From DATCYZ01 sp036526195 (GTDB lineage Bacteria > Pseudomonadota > Gammaproteobacteria > Burkholderiales > SG8-39), in the NCBI GenBank assembly GCA_036526195.1, contig DATCYZ010000056.1, forward strand, positions 1 to 16,796: DNA of 16,796 nucleotides, written 5' to 3'. The translations under genes were made by a program, and so were the position numbers. This document shows positions 8,783 through 15,757 of the stretch, piece by piece; within the stretch, counting starts at the first letter, position 1; the number at the start of each line of letters is the position of its first letter. The notes below the pieces were generated by a model, which saw only the letters and a list, made by a program, of their open reading frames with translations, did no database searches and was not told where the DNA came from.

Positions 8783-9705
8783 GGCCGGGCGCGCACCAGG
8801 TCGACGAAAATGTCCTCGAGCGAGCTCTGCGTGGTGCGCAGGTCGCGAAAGCCGATGCCGGCGGCCTCGAGGTCCCTGAGCAGCGCCGGCACGCCCGGGT
8901 CTCCGTCCTGCGGCGCATAGGTGTAGACCAGTTCGCGCCCTCCGGCGGCGAGCGCGAGCCCGTGCGCCGCCAGCGCGTCCGGCACCGTGGCGAGCGGCGC
9001 GTGCAGCTGCACTGTGAGCTGCTTGCGGCCGAGGCGCTGCATCAGCGCGGCCTTGTCGTCGACCTCGACGATCTCGCCGCGATGGATGACGCCGATGCGG
9101 TCGGCCATCAGCTGGGCCTCCTCGATGTAGTGCGTGGTGAGGATGATGGTGACGCCGGCGTCGCGCAGCCGGCGCACCGCCTGCCACATGTCCTGGCGCA
9201 ACTCGACGTCGACACCCGCGGTCGGCTCGTCCAGAAAGAGCAGCTGCGGGTCGTGCGCCAGCGCCTTGGCGATCAGCAGGCGCCGCTTCATCCCGCCCGA
9301 GAGCATCATGACCCGGGCGTCCTTCTTGTCGAGCAGCGAGACGGTCTCCAGCACCTGCGCGATGCGCTGCGGGTCGCGCGGCTTGCCGAACAGGCCGCGG
9401 CTGAAGCGCACCGAGCCCCAGACGTCATCGAAGGCATTGTTGGTGAGTTCCTGCGGCACCAAACCGATCAGGGCGCGCGCGGCGCGGTAGTCGCGCACGA
9501 TGTCGTGCCCGTCCACGGTCACCGTGCCCGCAGTGGGCGTGACGATGCCGCAGACGATGTTGATCAGCGTCGTCTTGCCCGCGCCGTTTGGCCCGAGCAG
9601 GCCGAAGATCTCGCCGCGGCGGATCTCCAGGTCGATGTCCTTCAGCGCCCGGAAGCCCGAGGCGTAGGTCTTGGAGAGCTTCTTGATCGAAAGGATGGGC
9701 GGCAC
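8779..9705 (-). CDS. ABC transporter ATP-binding protein (YadG-like)
   Basis: The nucleotide-binding subunit driving the adjacent ABC-2 permease, 308 residues. Walker A is G38-PNGAGKT-45 and the Q-loop VPQE is at 83-86. The signature LSGGMKRR begins at 135, Walker B is LLFLDEP with D159-E160, the D-loop is AGVD, and the switch His is H192 (ILTTH). A C-terminal extension of about 80 residues after the ATPase core is usual for this exporter group. The start is taken as GTG 9705 (VPPILSIKKLSKTY), the last start codon before conserved sequence. No clear Shine-Dalgarno is seen, and a 21-bp inverted repeat (9708-9728) lies immediately upstream. The sequence between P-loop and signature closely follows E. 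coli YadG, also 308 residues, but orthology is not proven. Confidence 0.93.
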   Translation of the reverse strand: MPPILSIKKLSKTYASGFRALKDIDLEIRRGEIFGLLGPNGAGKTTLINIVCGIVTPTAGTVTVDGHDIVRDYRAARALIGLVPQELTNNAFDDVWGSVRFSRGLFGKPRDPQRIAQVLETVSLLDKKDARVMMLSGGMKRRLLIAKALAHDPQLLFLDEPTAGVDVELRQDMWQAVRRLRDAGVTIILTTHYIEEAQLMADRIGVIHRGEIVEVDDKAALMQRLGRKQLTVQLHAPLATVPDALAAHGLALAAGGRELVYTYAPQDGDPGVPALLRDLEAAGIGFRDLRTTQSSLEDIFVDLVRARP

Positions 9706-9707
9706 CG

Positions 9708-9728
9708 GCCGAAGCTTAAGCCTTCGGC
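9708..9728. repeat. Inverted repeat GCCGAAG-N7-CTTCGGC before the ABC ATPase gene
   Basis: Perfect 7-bp arms (9708-9714, 9722-9728) lie just upstream of the ATPase GTG, where a ribosome-binding site would be. In RNA it would fold into a hairpin over that site. It may be an operator, a translational control element or chance; nothing distinguishes these. Confidence 0.35.
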
Positions 9729-9752
9729 GGCGCGCCCGCAGGGCCGCGCGCG

Positions 9753-9775
9753 GCGGGCTCACGGCCTGAGCCCGC
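9753..9775. repeat. Hairpin GCGGGCTCA-N5-TGAGCCCGC in the ABC/addB divergent gap
   Basis: Perfect 9-bp GC-rich arms (9753-9761, 9767-9775) with a 5-nt loop stand between two divergent genes, so a gene-end terminator is not expected. No T-tract follows on either strand. It could insulate the two promoters or bind a regulator. Confidence 0.4.
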
Positions 9776-9782
9776 GCCCGGC

Positions 9783-9788
9783 TACACT
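9783..9788 (+). promoter_or_regulatory. -10-like TACACT close to the AddB-like start
   Basis: TACACT ends 8 bp before the ATG at 9797, and no Shine-Dalgarno lies between them. If it is the -10 element, the transcript would begin at or within a few bases of the start codon, giving a leaderless or near-leaderless mRNA. No good -35 is seen. Confidence 0.3.
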
Positions 9789-9796
9789 GGCTGCGC

Positions 9797-12478
9797 ATGT
9801 CCGCCGTCGAACTTTCGAAATCCGAACTCCTCGAGCGCCTCGCCGGCGGCCACGCCGCGGCCCTCACGGTGCTCACGCCGAACCGGCGCCTCGCCCAGGC
9901 GCTCGCCGCCGACTTCGATCGTGCCCAAGGCGCGGCCGGACGCGTGTCCTGGGACACCGCGGACATCCTGCCCTTTGGCGCCTTCGCTGCGCGACTCTAC
10001 GAGGACGCGCTCTATGCCGAAGGCGGTGCGGACCTGCCGCGCCTGCTCTCGCCCGACGAGGAACGCTGCCTGTGGGAGGCGATCGTCGGCGAGTCGCATG
10101 CCGCCCTGCTCAGCGTCGGCGCGGCGGCGGAACAGGCGCGCGAGGCCTGGCAGCTGGTGCAGGCCTGGCGGCTCGATGCGCGCCTGAAAACGATGCCGCT
10201 GGACGCGGACGCCGCGGCTTGGGCGGGCTGGGCGGCGCGCTACGCCCTGCGCACGCAGAAGGATCGCCTGACGGATGCCGCGTGCCTGCCCGACCTCGCC
10301 GCGCGCGCGTTGGGGCACCCTCGCGCGCGGCTGCCGAAGCAACTCGTCATCTACGGTTTCGGCGTGGTGACACCGCAGCAGCAGGCGCTGTTCGACGCGC
10401 TCGCGTCGCGCGGCACGGCATTTGCGCGGAGCGGGCCGGTGGCGCGCGAGGCCCGGCAGCTTCGCGTGCCCTGCGTAGATGCGCGCGCCGAGGTCGGGCT
10501 TGCGGCGCGCTGGGCGCGCTCGCGCCTGGAGGCGAATCCGCAGGCCCGCATCGGCGTGGTCTGTCCGGAACTCGCCGCGCTGCGCCCGATGGTCGAGCGC
10601 GTCTTTCGGCGCACGCTGGCCCCCGGCGGCGCGCCTGCGACGCTGCCCTTCGACCTGTCGCTCGGCGCGCCGCTTGCCGCGCAGCCGGTTGTGGCGCATG
10701 CGCTCGCCGCGCTCGAACTCGGCGGGCGCGACGCGGACTTCTCGCGCGCGAGCCTGGTGCTGCGCTCGCCCTTCATCGGCGAGGCCGAGGCCGAGCGCGC
10801 GCCACGCGCCCGCGCCGACGCCGCCTTGCGCGCCGGCGCGTCGCCGCGCATCACGCTCGATGCGCTTGCCGCCGGGCTCGAAGGCGCGCCGCGCCTGGCC
10901 GCGCGGCTCGGCGCCTGCGCGCGCTACCGAAGGGAGCACCTCTTCGGCCGGCAGGCGCCGCGCGCCTGGGCCGAGGCCTTCGACGGCGCGCTTCGCACGC
11001 TCGGCTTCCCGGGCGAGCGATCGCCGGATTCCGCCGAGTTCCAGGCGCTCGCGCGCTGGCACGAACTGCTCGCGGAGTTCGCGCGCACCGAGCGCGTCGC
11101 CGGCCCGATGGGGTTCCACGAGGCACTGGCGCGGCTTTCGCGCATGGCGCAGGCCGTCCTCTTCCAGCCCGAGACGCCCGAGGTGCCGATCCAGGTGCTC
11201 GGCCTGCTGGAGGCCGCGGGGCTGGAGTTCGACCATCTCTGGGTCATGGGGCTCTCGGACGAGGCCTGGCCGCCGAAGGCGCACGCCAATGCGTTCCTGC
11301 CCGCGGCGCTCCAGCGCGAGGCGGGCGTGCCCTGGTCCGCGCCGGCGGACGCGCTGCACCAGGCGCAGGTGCTGACCGCGGGCTGGCGCGGCGCGGCCGC
11401 GGAACTGGTGCTCTCGCACCCGCAGAACGAAGGCGACCGGCGCCTTGCGCCGAGCGCGCTGATCGCGGAGGTTCCGGAGCGCGCGCTGGACCTGCCTGCG
11501 ATACAGACGTGGCGCGACGTGATCCACGCGGCGCGCCGGCTCGAGCGCATCGAGGATGCGCGCGCCCCCGCCTTCGATGCCGCGCAGCCGGCGCGCGGCG
11601 GCGCCGGCCTGATCGCCAGCCAGGCGGCCTGCGGTTTTCGCGCCTTTGCCGCGCACCGCCTGGCGAGCGCGCCGCTCGATGCGCCGCACGCCGGGCTCGA
11701 TGCCATGGAGCGCGGCGCGCTGGTGCATCGCGTGCTCGCCGCGGTATGGGCGGCGCTGAAGACGAAGGCGGCCTTCGACGCGCTGCCGACCACGGAACTC
11801 GACGCCCTCGTCGGCCGGGCCGCGGACGCGGCGATCGCCCGCGCGCGCCGGCAACGTCCCGGCGTGCTGGACGGGCGCTACGCGGCGATCGAGCGCGCGC
11901 GGCTCGCGCGGCTCGCGCGCGAATGGCTGGACGTCGAGCGCGGTCGCGCCGAATTCACGGTGCTGGCGCGCGAGGACCGGCGCGCGCTCGCGATCGGTCC
12001 GCTGCAACTCACCGGGCAGCTCGACCGCGTGGATGAAACCCCGGAAGGCAGGCTCATCATCGACTACAAGACCGGCAAGCCGACGGTAGGCGTGCTGCTC
12101 GGGCCACGGCCCGACGAACCGCAGTTGCCGCTCTACCTCGTGGCAGGCGAACCGGAGGCGGTCGGCATCGCCTTCGCGCAGGTGCGCGCCGGCGACATGA
12201 AGTTCACCGGCCTCGCGCGCGCGAAGGGCCTGCTGCCGGGCGCGCGCACCCTCGAGGACGTGGGCAAGCGGCAGCGTTGCGAGGCGGACTGGACGGCGCA
12301 GGTCGCGTTCTGGCAGCGCGAGCTCACGCGCCTTGCCGAGGCGTTCGCCGCGGGCGAGGCGACGGTGGACCCGAAGGATCCGCGCAAGACCTGCACGTAC
12401 TGCGAGCAGCAGCCGTTCTGCCGCATCGCGGAGCGCGCGGGTGGCGAGGCCGGGGAAGCGGCGGACGCCGGATCATGA
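9797..12478 (+). CDS. addB: AddB-like PD-(D/E)XK exonuclease subunit with Fe-S cysteines
   Basis: Probable nuclease partner in a RecBCD-equivalent complex that processes DNA double-strand ends; 893 residues. The N-terminus (LTVLTPNRRLAQAL) is the inactivated helicase-like part of AddB and the TIGR03623-type repair proteins, with no Walker A. The middle carries EVPIQVLGLLEAAGLEFDHLWVMGLSDEAWPP, a family hallmark. The C-terminal nuclease has H644 (GALVHRVL), D743 (GQLDRVD) and D756-Y-K758 (IIDYKTGKP). Four cysteines, C612 and C866-x2-C869-x5-C875, match the iron-staple arrangement of AddB-type nucleases. The ATG at 9797 has no Shine-Dalgarno. Its stop overlaps the next gene by ATGA. The symbol is by function and arrangement; strict orthology with Bacillus AddB is uncertain. 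Confidence 0.88.
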   Translation: MSAVELSKSELLERLAGGHAAALTVLTPNRRLAQALAADFDRAQGAAGRVSWDTADILPFGAFAARLYEDALYAEGGADLPRLLSPDEERCLWEAIVGESHAALLSVGAAAEQAREAWQLVQAWRLDARLKTMPLDADAAAWAGWAARYALRTQKDRLTDAACLPDLAARALGHPRARLPKQLVIYGFGVVTPQQQALFDALASRGTAFARSGPVAREARQLRVPCVDARAEVGLAARWARSRLEANPQARIGVVCPELAALRPMVERVFRRTLAPGGAPATLPFDLSLGAPLAAQPVVAHALAALELGGRDADFSRASLVLRSPFIGEAEAERAPRARADAALRAGASPRITLDALAAGLEGAPRLAARLGACARYRREHLFGRQAPRAWAEAFDGALRTLGFPGERSPDSAEFQALARWHELLAEFARTERVAGPMGFHEALARLSRMAQAVLFQPETPEVPIQVLGLLEAAGLEFDHLWVMGLSDEAWPPKAHANAFLPAALQREAGVPWSAPADALHQAQVLTAGWRGAAAELVLSHPQNEGDRRLAPSALIAEVPERALDLPAIQTWRDVIHAARRLERIEDARAPAFDAAQPARGGAGLIASQAACGFRAFAAHRLASAPLDAPHAGLDAMERGALVHRVLAAVWAALKTKAAFDALPTTELDALVGRAADAAIARARRQRPGVLDGRYAAIERARLARLAREWLDVERGRAEFTVLAREDRRALAIGPLQLTGQLDRVDETPEGRLIIDYKTGKPTVGVLLGPRPDEPQLPLYLVAGEPEAVGIAFAQVRAGDMKFTGLARAKGLLPGARTLEDVGKRQRCEADWTAQVAFWQRELTRLAEAFAAGEATVDPKDPRKTCTYCEQQPFCRIAERAGGEAGEAADAGS

Positions 12479-15400
12479 CATATAGTAACATATATGTTAC
12501 CAAAAGCGCGAAACCAGCGCCCGACGCCGCCGAACGCGAGCGCGCGTTCGACATCACGCGCTCCTTCGTGGTGCAGGCGCCCGCGGGTTCGGGCAAGACC
12601 GAACTGCTGATCCAGCGCATCGTGCGCCTGCTCGCCACCGTCGAGCATCCCGAGGAAGTGGTGGCGATCACCTTCACGCGCAAGGCCGCCGCCGAGATGC
12701 GCGAACGGGTGCTGAAGGCGGTGGCGAAGGACCCCGCCATCGATCGTTGGGACCTCGCGCAGAACCCCGCGCGCCTGCGGATCCAGACCATCGATTCGCT
12801 CGCCGCTTCGCTCACGCGCCAGATGCCGGTGCTCTCGCGCTTCGGCGCCTCGCCCGAGCCGGTGGAGGACGCCTCCGAACTGCACCGCGTCGCCGCGCGC
12901 GCCACGCTCGACAAGGTCGAGGCCGAAGGCGCGGTGGCCGATGCGGTGGCGCGCCTGCTCGAGCACCTCGACAACGACCTCGGACGGATCGAGGGCCTGC
13001 TCGCAGCGATGCTGGCGAAGCGCGACCACTGGATCCGCCACCTCGGTCGCATGGAGCGCGGCACGCTGGAGGCGGCGTTGGCGGCGGAGTGCGCCAAGGT
13101 GCACGCGCGCTGCGAGGCGCTCTACGGCGAACCGATGGACGACTGGGCGGCGTACGCGGCATCACTACTCACGAAAGCGAACACCTGGCGCGCCAACCTG
13201 AAGGGCGCCTACGACGCGCGCGAGGACCTGCGCCTCGCGCTGGTGGAAGCGCGCGACCTGCCGCCCGCGCAGTATTCGGACCGCCAGTGGGAAGCGCTCG
13301 CTGCGATTGCCGCATTGCTGCCATACGCGATCGCCGAGCTGCGCCTCGCCTTCGAGGCCGCGGGGCAGGTGGACTTCACCGAGGTCTCGCAGGCGGCGCT
13401 CGAGGCGCTCGGCACCGAGGACGCGCCCACCGACCTGATGCTGGCGCTCGATTACCGCATCCGCCACCTGCTGGTGGACGAGTTCCAGGACACCTCGATC
13501 TCGCAGTACCAGCTGATCGAGCGCCTGACCGCGGGCTGGGAGCCGGGCGACGGCCGCACGGTGTTCGCGGTGGGCGACCCGATGCAGTCGATCTACCGCT
13601 GGCGCGAGGCCGAGGTGGGCGAGTTCCTGCGGGTGTGGAAATCCCGGCGGCTTGGTGGCGTGGCGCTCGAGACCGTGCAGTTGCGCGCCAACTTCCGCTC
13701 GCAATCGAAGATCGTCGACTGGGTGAACGCCGCGTTTCCGCAGGTGATGCCGGAGACAGAGGATGCGGCCGCGGGCCGGGTGCCGTATGCGGCCTCCGCA
13801 CCGGTCCATCCCCCACTCGCGGGCGAGGCGGTGCAGGTGCACGCCTTTGCCGAAGGCGAGGCGGCGGCGGAGGCGGCGCGCGTGGTCGAGGTGGTGCACT
13901 CGACGCGGGCGGCGGATGCCACCGGTTCGATCGCGGTGCTGGTGCGCGCGCGCACCGCGCTCGCGGAGATCGTGCCGGCCTTCAAGGTCGCCGGCATCCG
14001 CTTTCGCGCCATCGAGATCGACGCGCTCGGCGAACGGCCGGTGGTGCAGGACCTGTTCTCGCTCACGCGCGCGCTCACGCACCTCGCCGATCGCACCGCG
14101 TGGCTTGCGGTGCTGCGCGCGCCCTGGTGCGGGCTGACGCTTGCTGAACTGTGCGCGTTCTTCGAGGTGCGGCGCGAGGACACCTGGGGTGAAACTGTCT
14201 GGGAGGCGATGGCGGAGGTGGACCATCCGCGGCTCGCGCGCGTGCGTGAAGTGCTCGGCGAGGCGCTGGATGCACGGCTGCGGACTTCGCTGCGCGATGC
14301 AGTGGAGTCGTGCTGGCTCGCGCTCGGCGGGCCGGCCTGCGTCGAGAGCGACACCGACCTCGAGGATGCCGGCGTGTACCTCGATGCGCTCGAGGCGGCG
14401 GAGGTGGCGGGCGACATTCCGGACGCCACCCTGTTTGAGGCGCAGGTGGCGAGGCTGTATGCGCTGCCCGACGTGCATGCGGGGGCGGACGCGGTGCAGA
14501 TCATGACCATCCACAAGTCCAAGGGGCTGGAGTTCGACCACGTGATCGTCCCCGGACTCGGGCGCGCGGGGCGCGGGGAGGGCAGCGACCTGTTCCTCTG
14601 GATGGAATCGCCCGAGTCACTGCTCGTCGCGCCGATCGGCGCAACCGGCGCGGACGAGGATCCGCTTTACCAATGGGTGAAGCAGATCGAGGCGGCGCGC
14701 AGCGCGAACGAATGGGCGCGGCTGCTGTACGTGGCGGCGACGCGTGCAAAGTCGCGGCTGCACCTGCTGGGCGGGGTGGGCAAGAAGGGCGAGCCCTCGA
14801 AGCGCTCGCTGCTCTCGGTGCTGTGGCCGGCGGTGGCGGGGGCGTTCGGGGAAGTGGAGGCGGGCGAGACGGTCGTTGCGGACCCGGGCCTGCCGGACCA
14901 GCGGCTCGTGCGGTTGCCTGCGGACTGGGTCCTGCCCGAGGCGCCGGCGGCCGTGGCCTGGGCGGGCGCGGAAGAGGCGCGCGGGGCCGAGGTGGGGATC
15001 GAGTTCTCCTGGGTGGGCGAGACGGCGCGGCATGTCGGCACCGTGGTGCATCGCTGGCTGCAGCGCGTTGCCGAAGATGCGCTGGAAGGATGGACCGTTG
15101 AGCGGGTGGCGGGACTGCGCGCGGCGTTCCGAGCGGAACTGGCGTCGCGCGGCGTGCTGGAGGTGGACCTCGATGCCGCGGTGGAGCGGGTCGCCACGGC
15201 GCTCGCGAATGCGTTGCGGGACGAGCGCGGGCAATGGATCCTTGGCTCGCACCCGCAGGCCTGGACCGAGCAGCGCATCACCGCGGTGGTGGACGGCGTG
15301 CTGCGGCGCCTGGTGGTCGATCGCATGTTCGTGACCGACAGCGGCGCGCGCTGGCTGGTGGACTACAAGACCAGCCATCACGCCGGCGGCAACATCGACG

Positions 15401-15525
15401 CGTTCCTCGCCCGCGAACGCGAGCGCTACCAGCCGCAGATGGAACGCTACGCGAAAGCGGTCGGCGGCACGCCCGACTGGGGGCTGTACTTTCCGCTTCT
15501 GTCGCGCTGGATCGGCGGCGCCTGA
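12475..15525 (+). CDS. addA: AddA/RecB-like UvrD-family helicase-nuclease
   Basis: The motor subunit of the AddAB-like complex, 1016 residues: a 3'-5' SF1A helicase with its own nuclease domain. Motifs: Walker A A35-PAGSGKT-42, VAITFTRKAAAEMRER, motif II D335-E-F-Q-D339, motif III VGDPMQSIYRWR (366-377), LRANFRSQ, TIHKSKGLEF (H680-G684), and VAATRAK from V753. The C-terminal RecB-type nuclease has H859, D949 (VVDRMF) and D963-Y-K965 (LVDYKTS). No Fe-S cysteine set is present, as expected since it sits in the partner. The start ATG 12475 overlaps the preceding stop (ATGA). Codons 4-9 are formed by a perfect 16-bp palindrome, giving an odd N-terminus (MTYSNIYVTKS) before the conserved FDITRSFVVQAP. 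It could also be annotated as a RecB-like or UvrD/REP helicase. Confidence 0.9.
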   Translation: MTYSNIYVTKSAKPAPDAAERERAFDITRSFVVQAPAGSGKTELLIQRIVRLLATVEHPEEVVAITFTRKAAAEMRERVLKAVAKDPAIDRWDLAQNPARLRIQTIDSLAASLTRQMPVLSRFGASPEPVEDASELHRVAARATLDKVEAEGAVADAVARLLEHLDNDLGRIEGLLAAMLAKRDHWIRHLGRMERGTLEAALAAECAKVHARCEALYGEPMDDWAAYAASLLTKANTWRANLKGAYDAREDLRLALVEARDLPPAQYSDRQWEALAAIAALLPYAIAELRLAFEAAGQVDFTEVSQAALEALGTEDAPTDLMLALDYRIRHLLVDEFQDTSISQYQLIERLTAGWEPGDGRTVFAVGDPMQSIYRWREAEVGEFLRVWKSRRLGGVALETVQLRANFRSQSKIVDWVNAAFPQVMPETEDAAAGRVPYAASAPVHPPLAGEAVQVHAFAEGEAAAEAARVVEVVHSTRAADATGSIAVLVRARTALAEIVPAFKVAGIRFRAIEIDALGERPVVQDLFSLTRALTHLADRTAWLAVLRAPWCGLTLAELCAFFEVRREDTWGETVWEAMAEVDHPRLARVREVLGEALDARLRTSLRDAVESCWLALGGPACVESDTDLEDAGVYLDALEAAEVAGDIPDATLFEAQVARLYALPDVHAGADAVQIMTIHKSKGLEFDHVIVPGLGRAGRGEGSDLFLWMESPESLLVAPIGATGADEDPLYQWVKQIEAARSANEWARLLYVAATRAKSRLHLLGGVGKKGEPSKRSLLSVLWPAVAGAFGEVEAGETVVADPGLPDQRLVRLPADWVLPEAPAAVAWAGAEEARGAEVGIEFSWVGETARHVGTVVHRWLQRVAEDALEGWTVERVAGLRAAFRAELASRGVLEVDLDAAVERVATALANALRDERGQWILGSHPQAWTEQRITAVVDGVLRRLVVDRMFVTDSGARWLVDYKTSHHAGGNIDAFLARERERYQPQMERYAKAVGGTPDWGLYFPLLSRWIGGA
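12485..12500. promoter_or_regulatory. Perfect palindrome GTAACATATATGTTAC, candidate operator (site 2)
   Basis: A 16-bp perfect palindrome inside the first codons of the AddA-like gene, in an AT-rich pocket of GC-rich DNA. It shares arms, 6-bp spacing and right flank (TGTTACCA-N-AAG) with the inverted repeat in the HTH gene promoter at 3384-3401. Bound protein here could act as a roadblock to transcription from addB or control an internal promoter. Confidence 0.5.
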
Positions 15526-15535
15526 GCGTCCGCCG
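15513..15535 (+). terminator. Weak hairpin over the AddA-like stop codon
   Basis: CGGCGG (15513-15518) and CCGCCG (15530-15535) can pair around an 11-nt loop holding the TGA stop. No T-tract follows. It is a possible but poor terminator for the addB-addA operon. Confidence 0.25.
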
Positions 15536-15537
15536 GC

Positions 15538-15606
15538 TACTTCAGTTCCACCAGAATCTCGTGATAGCGGTTCGCGCTCACGTTCTTCGCCGCGTGTGAA
15601 TCGCCG
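15538..15606 (-). pseudogene. Possible C-terminal remnant of a lost gene
   Basis: On the minus strand, a frame ending at TAG (15538-15540) reads GDSHAAKNVSANRYHEILVELK. This looks like a genuine protein C-terminus, faintly cupin-like, rather than random GC-rich translation. The frame is closed by a stop at 15655-15657, and no start or upstream domain is present, so at best a tail survives. This is a subjective reading from residue pattern. Confidence 0.2.
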
Positions 15607-15632
15607 GAATGCCGACGCGGCAATATCGCCGG

Positions 15633-15659
15633 GATTGATATCTCCAATCCAGATCAATC
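15633..15659. repeat. Inverted repeat GATTGAT-N13-ATCAATC upstream of the peptidase gene
   Basis: Perfect 7-bp arms (15633-15639, 15653-15659) have centres about two helical turns apart. They lie 31 bp before the TATAGT -10 candidate, a suitable place for a regulator. The arms contain TTGAT and ATCAA, but the 13-bp spacer excludes a normal FNR box. Confidence 0.35.
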
Positions 15660-15689
15660 AGGCGCTGGCTATTGCGCCGCGGCGTTCGC

Positions 15690-15695
15690 TATAGT
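15690..15695 (+). promoter_or_regulatory. -10 candidate TATAGT for the C1 peptidase gene
   Basis: TATAGT matches the -10 consensus at five of six positions and would start transcription near 15702, some 55 bp before the ATG. No convincing -35 lies at 16-18 bp. A GC-rich hairpin (arms 15700-15706 and 15717-15723) would sit at the 5' end of the transcript and might stabilise it. Confidence 0.4.
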
Positions 15696-15757
15696 GATTG
15701 CGCCCCGACCGCTGACGGGGCGCGCAGTCTCCGATTCTCGGCGGACTGGGAGGCTCC

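Noticed and set aside
9782..12007. 741-codon minus-strand frame opposite the AddB-like gene
   Set aside because: An antisense shadow; no motif, and the plus-strand nuclease and Fe-S residues are unambiguous.
8962..12036. Long plus-strand frame spanning the ABC ATPase gene and the AddB-like gene
   Set aside because: It crosses two genuine genes on opposite strands, has no domain, and shows the Arg/Ala-rich composition of a shadow frame.
14617..15657. Minus-strand frame opposite the end of the AddA-like gene
   Set aside because: A shadow of the helicase-nuclease C-terminus, which carries the nuclease motifs on the plus strand.
15635..15657. FNR-like half-sites TTGAT and ATCAA before the peptidase gene
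   Set aside because: The spacer is 13 bp instead of 4, so this is not an FNR box; kept only as a generic inverted repeat.
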